A stretch of DNA of 64,000 nt from an uncultured Eggerthellaceae bacterium (GCA_947626195.1 CANQRF010000004.1:1-64000); one strand, 5' to 3'. Positions 17,627-29,732 are shown, numbered from the stretch's first letter. Notes: generated from the letters alone by a model not told the origin. Made by a program: numbers and translations.

Positions 17627-19531
17627 ATGTCGAAAATATTGGGAATCGATCTGGGCACCACGAACTCCGCCATGGCTGTCATGGAGGGGAGCGAGCCCGA
17701 AATTTTGGTGAATGCCGAGGGTGACCGCACCACGCCTTCCGTTGAGGGCTTTCGCAAAGACGGCGAGCGCGTTGTCGGCAAGGCGGCGAAGAACCAGGCA
17801 GTCACCAATCCTGAGAACACCGTCTCGTCGGTAAAGCGCTTCATCGGCCGTTCCTATAATGAGACCGCTGAAGAGCAGAAGACCGTGAGCTATCACGTGA
17901 AGCCCGGAAAGGACGGCCGTGCGGTCATCGACATCGAGGGCAAGGATTACACCCCCGAGGAGATTTCCGCCATGGTTCTCCAGAAGCTGAAGACCGACGC
18001 GGAGAAGCAGGTCGGCGCGCCCATCACACAGGCCGTCATCACCGTGCCCGCGTACTTCAACGACGCACAGCGTCAGGCCACCAAAGACGCCGGCAAGATC
18101 GCTGGCCTTGATGTGCAGCGCATCATCAACGAGCCGACGGCTGCGGCGCTTGCCTATGGCCTCGACAAGGTCGACCACGACGAGAAGATCCTCGTCTTCG
18201 ACCTCGGCGGCGGCACGTTCGACGTCTCGGTGCTTGAGCTTGGTGACGGTGTGTTCGAGGTCGCCTCGACCGCGGGTGACAACCACCTCGGCGGCGACGA
18301 CTGGGATCAGCGCGTGATCAACTGGCTGGCCGACAAGTTCAAGGCAGACAACGGCATCGACCTGCGCCAAGACAAAATGGCCCTGCAGCGTTTGAAGGAA
18401 GCTGCCGAGAAGGCGAAGATGGAGCTTTCCTCCACCACGCAGACCAACATCAACCTGCCGTTCATTACGGCTGACGCCTCGGGCCCGAAGCACCTTGACT
18501 ACACACTCACGCGCTCTGAGTTCGAGCGCATCACGAAAGACCTTCTCGACCGTTGCAAGAAGCCGGTTGAGCAGGCGCTCAAGGACGCCGGACTCAAATC
18601 GGGCGACATCGACGAGGTCATCCTCGTCGGCGGTTCCACCCGTATGCCCGCCGTGCAAGAGCTCGTGAAGACCATGACCGGCAAGACCCCGAACATGTCG
18701 GTGAATCCGGACGAGGTCGTGGCCATGGGTGCGGCGATCCAGGGCGGCGTGCTCGCGGGCGATGTGACGGGCATCCTGCTCCTCGACGTGACCCCGCTCT
18801 CATTGGGCGTTGAGACGCTTGGCGGCGTGATGACCAAGATGATCGAGCGCAACACGACCATTCCGGTGAAGAAGACGGAGGTCTATTCCACCGCGGCCGA
18901 CAACCAGACGTCGGTTGAGATCCACGTCCTGCAGGGCGAGCGCGAGATGGCGGCCGGCAACAAGACGCTCGGGCGCTTCCAGCTCCACGGCATTCCGCCG
19001 GCGCGTCGCGGCATTCCGCAAATCGAGGTCACCTTCGACATCGATGCGAACGGCATCGTGAACGTTTCCGCGAAGGACTTGGCGACCGGCGCACAGCAGC
19101 AGATCACGATCTCCGGTTCCACGGCGCTTTCCGACGACGAGGTCAACCGCATGGTAAAGGACGCCGAGCAGCACGCCGAAGAGGACAAGCAGCGCAAGGA
19201 AGAGGTGGAGATCCGCAACAACGCCGAGTCGCTCGTGAACGCCACCGAGCAGACCATCCGCGAGCTGGGCGACAAGCTTCCGGCCGATGCGAAGAGCGAG
19301 GCCGAGGCGGCCATCAACGAGACGCGCTCCGCGCTCAACGGCACCAACCTTGAGGCCATCAAGAGCGCCACGTCGAAGCTGCAAGAGGCCGGCTACAAGC
19401 TCGCGCAGGTCGCCTACTCGACCGAAGGGCCGGCGGCCGGAGCCGGTGCGGCGGCAGCGGAGACCGTTCCGCCCGATGACACCATCGAAGCAGACTACGA
19501 GGTCGTCGACGACGAGAACGAAGGGAAGTAA
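17627..19531 (+). CDS. dnaK: Chaperone protein DnaK (Hsp70)
   Basis: ATP-driven chaperone working with the J-protein and GrpE encoded downstream. The 634-residue chain starts [18 protein letters not shown], the phosphate-1 loop of Hsp70. Other markers are [17 protein letters not shown] near 188, [11 protein letters not shown] near 331 and the interdomain linker [10 protein letters not shown] near 385. It ends in an acidic, Ala/Gly-rich tail. The ribosome site is AAGGAAAGGA. First gene of the operon. Confidence 0.97.
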   Translation: MSKILGIDLGTTNSAMAVMEGSEPEILVNAEGDRTTPSVEGFRKDGERVVGKAAKNQAVTNPENTVSSVKRFIGRSYNETAEEQKTVSYHVKPGKDGRAVIDIEGKDYTPEEISAMVLQKLKTDAEKQVGAPITQAVITVPAYFNDAQRQATKDAGKIAGLDVQRIINEPTAAALAYGLDKVDHDEKILVFDLGGGTFDVSVLELGDGVFEVASTAGDNHLGGDDWDQRVINWLADKFKADNGIDLRQDKMALQRLKEAAEKAKMELSSTTQTNINLPFITADASGPKHLDYTLTRSEFERITKDLLDRCKKPVEQALKDAGLKSGDIDEVILVGGSTRMPAVQELVKTMTGKTPNMSVNPDEVVAMGAAIQGGVLAGDVTGILLLDVTPLSLGVETLGGVMTKMIERNTTIPVKKTEVYSTAADNQTSVEIHVLQGEREMAAGNKTLGRFQLHGIPPARRGIPQIEVTFDIDANGIVNVSAKDLATGAQQQITISGSTALSDDEVNRMVKDAEQHAEEDKQRKEEVEIRNNAESLVNATEQTIRELGDKLPADAKSEAEAAINETRSALNGTNLEAIKSATSKLQEAGYKLAQVAYSTEGPAAGAGAAAAETVPPDDTIEADYEVVDDENEGK

Positions 19532-19536
19532 CAGCG

Positions 19537-20256
19537 ATGACGAAGCCCGATAAGGAGCACGTCAACGAGAGGCCCTCCGAGCCCGAAGAGCTCGATCCGG
19601 TTGATTTGACCGCCGACGAGGCCGAGGAGGCAGGCGTGGAAGACGCCGCCTCCCAGGCTGCCGACGAAAAGCGCGTTGATGCCGAGGAGCAGCGACGCGC
19701 CGATGAGGCCGAGGCCGATGCGCTGATCGCGGAGGCCGAGGCGGCCGTTGCGGGAAGCGCGCCCTCGGAGCTTGCGACCGACGAGGCCGTTGCCGCCGCG
19801 AAGGCGGAAGCCAAGGATTGGCAGGAGAAGTTCATGCGCCTGCACGCTGAATGGGACACCTATCGGCGCAGGACGAATGAGCAGCGCGAGGCGGAGAAGG
19901 TCCGCGCGGCGGAAAACCTCGTGAGCGGGCTCATTCCCGTGCTTGACGATTTCGAGCGCACGATCTCCTATGCGGCGGAAAACGGCGAGACGGGGTTGCT
20001 CGGGGGAGTGAAGGCGGTCTATACCAAGCTCGTTGACGTTTTGAAGAAAGACGGCGTCGAAGTGATCGACCCAGCTGGCGAAGCCTACGATGCGCTCAGC
20101 GCACAGGTGGTGGCGACGGTGGAGGATCCCAGCGTTCCCGACGAGACCGTCGCGGAGGTCTACCAGAAAGGCTACCGCCTTGGCGTGAAGGTGCTGAGGC
20201 CCGCGATGGTGACGGTTTCAACCGGAGGGCCGAAGCGCCCGAAGGAAGAGGCGTAA
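19537..20256 (+). CDS. grpE: Nucleotide exchange factor GrpE
   Basis: The 239-residue GrpE releases ADP from DnaK. The first ~85 residues are highly acidic and Ala/Glu-rich (probable disordered and coiled-coil region). The core has WQEKFMRLHAEWDTYRRRT and a C-terminal VYQKGYRLGVKVLRPAMVTVS, the family hallmark. It begins 5 bp after the dnaK stop codon with GGGAAG as ribosome site, so translation is likely coupled. Confidence 0.95.
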   Translation: MTKPDKEHVNERPSEPEELDPVDLTADEAEEAGVEDAASQAADEKRVDAEEQRRADEAEADALIAEAEAAVAGSAPSELATDEAVAAAKAEAKDWQEKFMRLHAEWDTYRRRTNEQREAEKVRAAENLVSGLIPVLDDFERTISYAAENGETGLLGGVKAVYTKLVDVLKKDGVEVIDPAGEAYDALSAQVVATVEDPSVPDETVAEVYQKGYRLGVKVLRPAMVTVSTGGPKRPKEEA

Positions 20257-20270
20257 ACGACGAAAAGCGG

Positions 20271-20303
20271 GACGAGGTGCTGGGGTAAATGCGGCACCTC
20301 GTC
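20271..20303 (+). other. Hairpin between grpE and dnaJ
   Basis: GACGAGGTGC and GCACCTCGTC form a perfect 10-bp stem with a 13-nt loop. No T-run follows, so it is more likely an mRNA-processing or stabilising structure than a full terminator. It may lower expression of dnaJ and downstream genes relative to dnaK-grpE. Confidence 0.55.
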
Positions 20304-20381
20304 TCATAACGTAGGGCAAAGAACGTACGAAAAGACAAACGACTTCCCGTTGAGGGAAGAAGAGAAAAGGAGGTGGGTCGA

Positions 20382-21440
20382 GTGTCTGCGACTCCGGACT
20401 ACTACAAGACGTTAGGCGTTTCTCGGACCGCCTCGACGGATGAGATCAAAAAAGCCTACCGCAAGCTCGCGCGCAAGCATCATCCCGATGCGGGCGGCGA
20501 CGAGGAGAAATTCAAGGAGATCGGCGAGGCGTACGAGGTTTTGAGCGACGAGAAGAAACGTGCGCTCTACGACCAATACGGCACCGCCAATGAGAACCAT
20601 ATTCCCCAAGGAGGTTGGGGCGGCGGCACGACGATCAACATGGAGGACATCTTCGGCAGCGGCTTTGCGGGTGCGGGCGGCTCGGGCTCTGGCTTTTCGA
20701 GCTTTTCGGGAAGCTGGTCCGACATCCTTGAGGCGCTTCGCAGCCAAGAAAGCGGCGGCGGGTTTTCGGGATTCGGAACGAGCGGCTTCGGCGGCAGCAC
20801 AGGCTTCGGCGGCGGCTCGGGATTCGGCAACGCATCCGGCTTCAGCGGATTCAGCGGCTTCGGCGGACAGGCGTCGCCGCGCCCGCAGAAGGGCGCCGAC
20901 ACGACGGCGACGCTGCAAGTCACCTTCGATGAGGCGTTCCGTGGCACGGAGAAAGTCGTCACCTTGCGCGTTGCCGGAAAGGATGAGCCCGAGACCTTCA
21001 CCGTGAAGGTGCCGGCTGGCGCCGTCGACGGCGGAAGGCTGCGCTTCAAGGGCAAGGGCGCTCCGGGTGAGGCGGGAGGACCTGCGGGAGATCTTCTCAT
21101 CACGACGAAGATCGCACCCCATCCCATCTTCACGCGCCAGAAGGCGAATGTGAAGGTGAAGCTGCCCGTCACGGTGGCGGAGGCGGCTCTCGGCGCGCAG
21201 ATCGTCGTGCCGGCTCCCGATGGCACGAAGGTGCGCGTGAAGGTGCCCGCGGGCACGCAAGATCGCGCGGTGCTGACCATCAAGGGCAAGGGCGCTCCCG
21301 ATTTGAAGAACAAGGGCTCGTTCGGCGACCTGAAGATCCAGGTTGAGGTGAAGGTGCCCACAAATATGAACGACAGGCAAAAACAGGCCATGGAGGACTT
21401 CCTGGCTGCGACGACGGAAGACGTGAGATCATGGCAATAA
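20382..21440 (+). CDS. dnaJ: DnaJ-family co-chaperone lacking the zinc finger (class B)
   Basis: The 352-residue J-protein stimulates DnaK ATPase and delivers substrates. The J domain carries the HPD motif in KHHPDAGG, followed by a long Gly/Phe/Ser-rich region (about 85-165) and two beta-barrel substrate domains ending with a dimerisation helix. No CxxCxGxG repeats occur, so it is the class B/CbpA-like form although it sits in the dnaK operon. Two GTG codons compete; the second (20382) has AAGGAGG at ideal spacing. Confidence 0.92.
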   Translation: MSATPDYYKTLGVSRTASTDEIKKAYRKLARKHHPDAGGDEEKFKEIGEAYEVLSDEKKRALYDQYGTANENHIPQGGWGGGTTINMEDIFGSGFAGAGGSGSGFSSFSGSWSDILEALRSQESGGGFSGFGTSGFGGSTGFGGGSGFGNASGFSGFSGFGGQASPRPQKGADTTATLQVTFDEAFRGTEKVVTLRVAGKDEPETFTVKVPAGAVDGGRLRFKGKGAPGEAGGPAGDLLITTKIAPHPIFTRQKANVKVKLPVTVAEAALGAQIVVPAPDGTKVRVKVPAGTQDRAVLTIKGKGAPDLKNKGSFGDLKIQVEVKVPTNMNDRQKQAMEDFLAATTEDVRSWQ

Positions 21441-21826
21441 ACGATCGAAATCGGCCCGTCTATATGATCAGTGTGGCGGCACAACTGGCGGGGGTGCACC
21501 CCCAAACGCTGCGCGCCTACGAGCAGAAGGGCCTTGTCGTACCCCAGCGGACGAGCGGCAACACGCGCATGTACTCGCAGGCCGACATCGAGCAGCTCCT
21601 GCTCATCGGCGAGCTGACGAGCGAGGGCATCAATTTGGCGGGCGTCATGCGCATCCTCGATCTCGAGCGGCGCTTGGAAGACAGCGAGCAGTCGGTCGAG
21701 GATCTGCATAAGCGCGTGCGCCGTCTGGCCGACCGGGTGCGCGAATTGGAAAGCATTGCGAGCGTGACGTCCATCGTCAGGGCGAACTCGACGTCGCTGA
21801 CCGTGCGCCACCAGAAGAGTTTCTAG
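21431..21826 (+). CDS. hspR: Heat-shock repressor HspR (MerR family)
   Basis: The 131-residue MerR-type regulator has [20 protein letters not shown] (helix-turn-helix) and [20 protein letters not shown] (wing), then a coiled-coil-like helix. In actinobacteria HspR, with DnaK as co-repressor, represses the dnaK operon and clpB. Its gene overlaps the end of dnaJ by 10 bp and clpB follows after 21 bp, so it should regulate its own operon (inference). Confidence 0.93.
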   Translation: MAINDRNRPVYMISVAAQLAGVHPQTLRAYEQKGLVVPQRTSGNTRMYSQADIEQLLLIGELTSEGINLAGVMRILDLERRLEDSEQSVEDLHKRVRRLADRVRELESIASVTSIVRANSTSLTVRHQKSF

Positions 21827-21847
21827 CTTACAGATAGAGGTTTACCC

Positions 21848-24475
<2,628 letters not shown>

Positions 24476-24482
24476 TTCTGGC

Positions 24483-24523
24483 GAATGCCCCCTTATCCGC
24501 TCGGACGAGGGGGCGTAGCTTTT
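24483..24523 (+). terminator. Terminator after clpB (GGGGGCG family)
   Basis: ATGCCCCCTTATCCGCTCGG followed by ACGAGGGGGCGT forms a GC-rich stem with CTTTTA after it, ending the heat-shock operon. It is followed at 24535-24556 by the 22-bp repeat also found at 17429. Confidence 0.65.
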
Positions 24524-24567
24524 AAGAGGCGCCGGGCGCGCAGTCGCTCGGCAGTCCTGAGCTCGTG

Positions 24568-24602
24568 ATTTTCCGAATTTAAGAAATCGTAATTCGGAAA
24601 AT
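24568..24602. terminator. Perfect 12-bp inverted repeat between convergent clpB and luxR-type gene
   Basis: ATTTTCCGAATT at 24568-24579 and AATTCGGAAAAT at 24591-24602 pair perfectly around an 11-nt loop. The AT-rich outer arms give T-rich tails in both directions, as expected of a bidirectional terminator. Confidence 0.6.
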
Positions 24603-24646
24603 CCCTCGTGCGGAACTCGCTTTGTGCGCATCCCGACGCCCCCCCA

Positions 24647-26113
24647 TCAACCTGTAGGACTCTCAATCATCTCGAGAAGTTCGCCATGCGAATGGATCTG
24701 GAGCTTGGCGTAGATGTGCTTCACGTGGGCCTTCACCGTGTTGCGCGTCACGACAAGCTCCTTTTCGATTTGCTCGCGGTTGCATCCGTGGGCGATTAAA
24801 AGAAGCACCTCTCCCTCGCGCGGCGTGAGGCCGAAGCGCTCGGCAAGGGAGCGGCAATTTTCGTCAATCTGCGCACGGGCGGTGTTCACCGTTTTCTCAG
24901 TGACGGGATAGATGCCCTCGATCGTTCCCTTGAAGGTGAACGTGCGGAACAGGTAGAGCGTGTAGTACGTGAAAATGACGAGGAGCACGCCCGAAAGCAG
25001 GAAGACGAGCTGCTCGTTGTCCGAGATGATGTTGCTCGCCGTCATGCCGGCACCCGCACCGAGCACCGAGCCGAAGCTCGAGAGCCCACGGCCCCAAGCG
25101 ATGGCGGTGATGGCGCCGAGCGGGTTGCGTGCCGCTATCGCTGCCAAGGCGATCCAAGAGGGAATGTCGAAGAGCGCGCTTCCCGCTGAAAGGAGGGCAA
25201 CGCCTGTGCTGCCGAAGCCGAGCGACCGTCCGGCGGTGAAGAAATATCCCGCAACCACGAAGACCGCCGTCAAGCGGACGAGGCCGTCTGCGGGGAAATC
25301 GTTGAGCGAGAACACGAGGTAGAGCGCCACGCAAACGACCGGAATGACGCCGAATGCGTTTGCCGCGAGAAAATCGTAGCTTGCGTCGAAGCGCAGCGCG
25401 TAGCCGAAGGCGAAGTGGAAGAGAAAGAGGCACACAAATAGCTTCGAAAACGGCGGAAGAAACGACGAGGGCTGGATGGTCGCCAAATCATGGGGCGATT
25501 CCTCCCCGTGGCTCAGCGAAAGCGCCCCATAGCCCGAAGGCAGCACGAGAAGCGCGGCGGCAATCGGAAGGGCGAGGAAGAGCGCGACTCCCAGCAACGG
25601 AACGACAAAAGGCATGACGAGGGAGAAAAGGAACTGGCCGATCGTCGCGGCGCACACGCAGAGGCCGGCGCCGCGCATGGTGAGGCGCGAGAGCGCCAAG
25701 CCGGCAAGCATCATGACCCCCGCGCGACCGATGCCGATGAGCAGAGCGGCGATAACGAGCAAGGCCATCTGGTGAAGACCGAGGGCGAGCGGAAGGGCGA
25801 TGCAGCTTGCGCCGAGAATGGCCATCGTGATGGCGACGAAGCTCTTCGGCGTGAGCGTCCACGGGAGCCGATAGGCGGCAAAGCCCAGCATGATGAGGGC
25901 GAGGGCGTTCACGGTGATGCAGATGTCACGGGCGAAGGTGAATATCGGGTCGAAGAGCGGAAAGACCGTCTGGTTCATCGCGGAGATCGAGATATAGATA
26001 AACAAGAAGGCGAAGCCGGTGAGAACACCCGACCCGGTGAGAGCCCCCGACCGCTTCGGTTGGAGCTTCAACCGAAGCCTCTGCAGAAACGCTGTCGTTT
26101 TCCCCTTGGCCAT
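24647..26113 (-). CDS. LuxR-type regulator with N-terminal multi-pass membrane domain
   Basis: About 400 residues form a dozen or so hydrophobic segments resembling a major-facilitator-like fold, followed by a LuxR helix-turn-helix (RFGLTPREGEVLLLIAHGCN, then QIEKELVVTRNTVKAHVKHI) at the C-terminus. Such proteins are abundant in Eggerthellaceae next to flavoprotein reductases and presumably sense substrate at the membrane (inference). The ATG at 26113 gives 488 residues and follows GGGATGGGG; an ATG at 26155 with AGGAAG is an alternative, but it lies inside an inverted repeat. The gene lies 173 bp downstream of the flavoprotein gene on the same strand. Confidence 0.85.
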   Translation of the reverse strand: MAKGKTTAFLQRLRLKLQPKRSGALTGSGVLTGFAFLFIYISISAMNQTVFPLFDPIFTFARDICITVNALALIMLGFAAYRLPWTLTPKSFVAITMAILGASCIALPLALGLHQMALLVIAALLIGIGRAGVMMLAGLALSRLTMRGAGLCVCAATIGQFLFSLVMPFVVPLLGVALFLALPIAAALLVLPSGYGALSLSHGEESPHDLATIQPSSFLPPFSKLFVCLFLFHFAFGYALRFDASYDFLAANAFGVIPVVCVALYLVFSLNDFPADGLVRLTAVFVVAGYFFTAGRSLGFGSTGVALLSAGSALFDIPSWIALAAIAARNPLGAITAIAWGRGLSSFGSVLGAGAGMTASNIISDNEQLVFLLSGVLLVIFTYYTLYLFRTFTFKGTIEGIYPVTEKTVNTARAQIDENCRSLAERFGLTPREGEVLLLIAHGCNREQIEKELVVTRNTVKAHVKHIYAKLQIHSHGELLEMIESPTG

Positions 26114-26148
26114 GCCCCATCCCGCTATAAAAGAACTCTCAAAAAGAA

Positions 26149-26209
26149 GCACCATGCCACTTCCTGCCCGCCGTCTTCGACAGCTTTTTGCAGGTGATCG
26201 GCATGGTGC
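26149..26209. promoter_or_regulatory. 10-bp inverted repeat upstream of the LuxR-type gene
   Basis: GCACCATGCC at 26149-26158 and GGCATGGTGC at 26200-26209 are exact inverses 41 bp apart, between the flavoprotein gene and the regulator. This could be a regulator binding region or a large loop hairpin. The same GGCACCATGCC word occurs twice upstream of icd. Confidence 0.4.
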
Positions 26210-26286
26210 CATCATAGCATAGCGGAGGTTCTCCGCGCCTCCCGTGCGCCTCTTATAGACTCTTCTCCGCGCCGCCCTTGCCTTTC

Positions 26287-28011
26287 CTATGCTTCTCCTG
26301 TGGCGGCCAACATGCCGGCGCGTTTGCCCCAGGTGAAGGTGCGCCCGCATGCGAGGCCGGTCATGAGGTTCGGATAGCTCACCGAGAAGAATCCGCCGGA
26401 GCAGTCGCCGATGCAATAGAGGCCGTCGATCTGCTCGCCCTTCTCGTTGATCGGATGGAGGTTCGTGTTGATCATGACGCCGTCGAGCGTCGCGAGGAAC
26501 CACGCCGCCTGGCGCACGCCGTAGAAAGGCGGCGTATCGAGGGCGATCAGGCGATAGGGCTCCTTGAAATACTCTTCGTCGACGCCCGCCGCGGCGGCCG
26601 CGTTGTACTTCTCCACGGAGGCGACGAGGTTCTCGACCGGAAGGTTCAGCTTCTCGGCCAGCTCTTCGATCGTGTCGGCCTGCTGGATGTAGCCGTCTTC
26701 GATCAGCTTGTCGTTCATTCCCATGACGACCTGCATCGGGATGTTGTTCATCGCCCCGTTGTCGAAGGGGTAGAGACGGCAGCAGCCCACTTCCTCGAAC
26801 TGCTTCGCATGCTCGGGATAGTTCGCATCCCACAAGGTCACATAGGTGTGATAGGGCTGCATGTAGGTGGAGTGGAGCATGTAGTCGTAGGGGCCGGACT
26901 CGTTGCAGAAGCGCTCGCCGTTGAGGTTCACCTTCATGAACGGCTGCTCGCCCATCCAGAACCAACGGCCGACAACGCCGTCGCCCGCGGTCTGATCGGG
27001 CTTGATGCAGCAGCGGTTGAAGGTGACTGCCGCGCCGATCGGGTCCATCGCCGCGCCGAGCCAAAGGGCCGCCTTGATGCCATCGCCCGTGGGGTTGCCG
27101 CCCGAGCCGGGTGCGGCGATGCGAAGCGCCTGGTTCCATGCTTGGCGGTCTTCCATCATCTCGAGGTTGTTGCCATAGCCGCCGGTGGCGAGGATGACGC
27201 CCTTGGAGGCGTTGATGCGGATGTAGTGGCGATCGTCGGCGACGTCGCGGGCGATCACGCCGGTGACCTTGTTGTTCTCGTCGGTCTCGCACTTGATGAA
27301 CTCGGTGCTCCAGCGGAACTCCGCGCCCTGCTCCTCAGCGTATTCCATGAGGTATTTGCCGAAGGAGAGGTCTTCGATCTCCTTGCCCTTGTCGGTCTTT
27401 TGCGGGCTGTGGCCGGTGGCGTAGGCTTTGTCGCGCGCCCCCTGGTCGGTGCGGCCGAGGCCGCCCTCGTGCTCCATCACGAACAGGCCGTCGCGCTCAA
27501 CGATGTCGGTGAGCCAGTCGAGCATCTCGCCGGATTCGTCGGCCCAGAGCTTCACGAGGTCGTAGAGCACGAAGCCGTTGGCATAGCGGACGATGTCCTC
27601 GATGGCCTCTTTCTTATCGATCGCCATCTCGGGAAACTCCTGGATGGTGATCTGCTGCTTCTTGGAGTTGATGGCGCCGATGTCCTCGCGTGGGTCCTTC
27701 ACGGTGGGCGTCCGGTCGATGCCGAGCGTTTTCGCGCCATTTTCAGCAGCCGAGATGCAGGCCGGAAGGCCGCCGGTGCGGCATCCGACGACGAGCACCT
27801 CGGTGTCGATCGTCTCAGTGATGTCTTCCTCTTTCACCACGGGGGGCTGCCCCAACCATGAAGGCGCGCCAAAATCGCCGCGACTCATGTTCGTCGGCAC
27901 CTCCGCCACGGCATATCCCTCGCCGCATCCGGAGAGGCCGCCCAACGCGAGGCCGCCGAGGGCGGCAAGGCCGGCGCCTTGCAGGAAATTACGACGTGTG
28001 AGCTTAGGCAT
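26287..28011 (-). CDS. Tat-exported FAD-dependent reductase (fumarate reductase/urocanate reductase-like)
   Basis: The 574-residue protein starts with a twin-arginine signal (KLTRRNFLQGAG) and a cysteine after GLSG at about residue 29, so it acts outside the membrane, possibly as a lipoprotein. An FAD-binding fold begins EVLVVGCRTGGLPACISAAE (71-90). Two fumarate-reductase active-site motifs are altered: HTMGG reads ATLDG near 507, and the Arg of NRLGG is replaced by SVSYPNL near 543. Fumarate is therefore unlikely as substrate; the true electron acceptor is unknown. Its start overlaps the cytochrome stop codon by 8 nt, so the two are coupled and electrons should pass from cytochrome to FAD. 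Confidence 0.9.
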   Translation of the reverse strand: MPKLTRRNFLQGAGLAALGGLALGGLSGCGEGYAVAEVPTNMSRGDFGAPSWLGQPPVVKEEDITETIDTEVLVVGCRTGGLPACISAAENGAKTLGIDRTPTVKDPREDIGAINSKKQQITIQEFPEMAIDKKEAIEDIVRYANGFVLYDLVKLWADESGEMLDWLTDIVERDGLFVMEHEGGLGRTDQGARDKAYATGHSPQKTDKGKEIEDLSFGKYLMEYAEEQGAEFRWSTEFIKCETDENNKVTGVIARDVADDRHYIRINASKGVILATGGYGNNLEMMEDRQAWNQALRIAAPGSGGNPTGDGIKAALWLGAAMDPIGAAVTFNRCCIKPDQTAGDGVVGRWFWMGEQPFMKVNLNGERFCNESGPYDYMLHSTYMQPYHTYVTLWDANYPEHAKQFEEVGCCRLYPFDNGAMNNIPMQVVMGMNDKLIEDGYIQQADTIEELAEKLNLPVENLVASVEKYNAAAAAGVDEEYFKEPYRLIALDTPPFYGVRQAAWFLATLDGVMINTNLHPINEKGEQIDGLYCIGDCSGGFFSVSYPNLMTGLACGRTFTWGKRAGMLAATGEA

Positions 28012-28678
28012 TGGGCGCCTCCCATCCTTCGGGCATGTTCAATGCGTGGCATTCGTTGCAAACGAGAATGTTCCCGTCATGCACGCCATGGCAGTCATAG
28101 CATTTGAGCGCCAGGTCTTGGTGAGAGGAATGCGGGTTGTAGATCTCCTCGTTGCCGGCGAATCCCCACGTTGCGGCGGTGATCTCGGTCATGGTGTCGC
28201 CAGCTGCGTGGCAACCGGCGCGGGCGCAGAACTCCTCGGTAGCGAACTCCTTGCCCGAAGCGAGCATCGTGCCGTCTGCGGTCATGGGATAGGTGTCCGA
28301 GGTCCACGCGATCACCTCGGTCAGCTGCTCGGCCAGCGTCGGCACATGGCAGCTCAGGCAGTTCTCGCCTGCTTCCGCATGAACCGTCACTCCATTATGC
28401 GGGTCGCGGTCGTCGTAGGTCTGGACGTAATAGTCCATCGGGCTGTGGCAGATGGCATTGCAGAAACTCGGCTGTTCGTGCCAGATGAAGAATCCGATGC
28501 CCGCAACAACGACGACGGCGATGATCACCCCGAGCGCGATGAGTCCCTTGCGATGTTTGCGTTTGGGCGATGCGGGTGCCGCGTGCTGGGCGGAATCCGC
28601 CGCCATGCGTTCGGATGCGGCGGTTTCGGAAACCGGCTCGTCGTTTGGGCCCGTTTTCTCAAATTCGTCTCCAGCCAT
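28004..28678 (-). CDS. Membrane-anchored multiheme cytochrome c (NapC/NrfH-like electron donor)
   Basis: The 224-residue protein has a hydrophilic ~44-residue cytoplasmic N-terminus, one membrane helix (about 45-66) and an external heme domain. Three canonical sites are CLSCH (107-111), CYDCH (193-197) and CNECH (207-211). Two more have widened spacing: CNAICH (73-78) and CARAGCH (151-157), which may or may not bind heme. It probably takes electrons from menaquinol and gives them to the flavoprotein encoded next. The start has a strong AAAGGAGGAG site. It is the first gene of the reductase operon. Confidence 0.9.
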   Translation of the reverse strand: MAGDEFEKTGPNDEPVSETAASERMAADSAQHAAPASPKRKHRKGLIALGVIIAVVVVAGIGFFIWHEQPSFCNAICHSPMDYYVQTYDDRDPHNGVTVHAEAGENCLSCHVPTLAEQLTEVIAWTSDTYPMTADGTMLASGKEFATEEFCARAGCHAAGDTMTEITAATWGFAGNEEIYNPHSSHQDLALKCYDCHGVHDGNILVCNECHALNMPEGWEAPNA

Positions 28679-28813
28679 AGCTCCTCCTTTCTCTCCTCAT
28701 GCCGCGGGGATGGGAAGGAGGAGCCGGCGCGAAAACCACCCGTGCGCCTCGGTCCATCCCCAGCAGCGCTTTTCCACTGTCTTGTATTGTGGAGAGAATG
28801 TGAAGTGAAGACA

Positions 28814-28832
28814 ATTACCCTCGCGGGGTAAT
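28814..28832. promoter_or_regulatory. Dyad upstream of the reductase operon
   Basis: ATTACCC and GGGTAAT form a perfect 7-bp inverted repeat around TCGCG. On the minus strand it adjoins TTGTCT, which with CACAAT 17 bp further could be the operon promoter. It is a good candidate operator for the LuxR-type regulator or another factor. Confidence 0.4.
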
Positions 28833-28877
28833 CTTTGTTTCGCCGTTCGTTAGAGCGACGGAACAGAAGATTATAAA

Positions 28878-28910
28878 GAGATGCCGGGGAAGTGGCTCCC
28901 TCGGCATCTC
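28878..28910 (-). terminator. Terminator of the S-layer-homology gene
   Basis: GAGATGCCG pairs with CGGCATCTC in a perfect 9-bp stem, continued inwards. On the minus strand TTTATAATC follows. It lies 31 bp past the stop codon of the gene at 28942-29664. Confidence 0.6.
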
Positions 28911-28941
28911 TTGCCAGACAAAAGGCTGTAGCGCAGTCGGC

Positions 28942-29664
28942 CTATCCGACGGGCACGCCGTTGGGTTGCGCGCGCACGGCCATAGCGGCCGCCTCGCAGC
29001 GCAGGATGTTGCCCTGCGGGTTGAGTTCGGTGATGTTGAGGCCCATGATGCCGTTTTCGGCTGCCCAGGCAACCGCCTCAACCGCCCAGTAGATGGGGTA
29101 GGAGTACCACTGGTCGGCGGGCACATCGGGAAAGACCTGGGGCGCGTCAGCGCCGAGGTCGGGCTCTCCCACCAAACGATAGGTTATCGTGGCCGCCATC
29201 GCGCGGGAGAGCGTCTGGTTCGGCCCGAAGAACCAGACGTCCCAACCGGTCATGTAGCCGTATTCGTTCGCCTGTGCGACCACGTTGCCATACCACGCGT
29301 TTTCCGGCACATCGATGAATCCGTATTCTCCTGGGTAGGGTGCGAGCTCGGTGATTCCCGTCTCGTAGAAGTATTCGGGAGCGAAGTAGGTGAAGCAGAC
29401 GTAGTCACGATTTTCCGAGAAATCAATGTCGGTAATCGGGGAGGTCGTGCTTGGATCTTCGAAGCTCGTGAGCGAGGCACCGGTGGCGATGGTGGTGTCG
29501 TTGTCGATCCATGAGACGAAGTCGATCTCGGAGCCTTCCGGTACAAGCCACGCCGTCGCCTGCTGGTCTTCGGACGTGCTGTTTTCGCCCTCATACCAAC
29601 CGATGCCGATGTGATCATCGAGCTCGGGAACGTTTGCCAACGAGGGCAAGCATGAGAGGGGCAA
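28942..29664 (-). pseudogene. S-layer-homology (SLH) domain surface protein, probably 5'-truncated and frameshifted
   Basis: The last ~120 residues hold two SLH-like repeats (FIDVPENAWYGNVVAQANEY and FPDVPADQWYSYPIYWAVEA), which anchor proteins to the cell wall. The only available start is a TTG with no ribosome site, and this frame has no signal peptide. One frame over, VALILAPLMLALV encodes a signal-peptide-like stretch, and deleting one G in the run at 29632-29641 (GTTGGCAAAC on the minus strand) joins it as ALVANVPELDD. That second frame meets a stop just upstream, so the true start is also missing. The gene looks like a decayed remnant. Confidence 0.6.
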
Positions 29665-29702
29665 GGATGAGTGCCACGCAAAGCCGCAGCCTCTATTACA
29701 CG

Positions 29703-29722
29703 CGCCGCTCGGAAGAGCGGCG
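29703..29722. terminator. CGCCGCTC/GAGCGGCG palindrome
   Basis: An 8-bp perfect stem with GGAA loop, same family as 12646-12673. It lies between the minus-strand SLH gene and the plus-strand small membrane protein gene, overlapping the expected -35 region of the latter. Confidence 0.5.
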
Positions 29723-29732
29723 TAATATTTGC

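Noticed and set aside
26278-27861. Long plus-strand open frame (527 codons) opposite the flavoprotein gene
   Set aside because: It is antisense to a clear family protein, has no ribosome site and gives a His/Val/Asp-rich product of no family, as expected from GC-rich codon use on the other strand.
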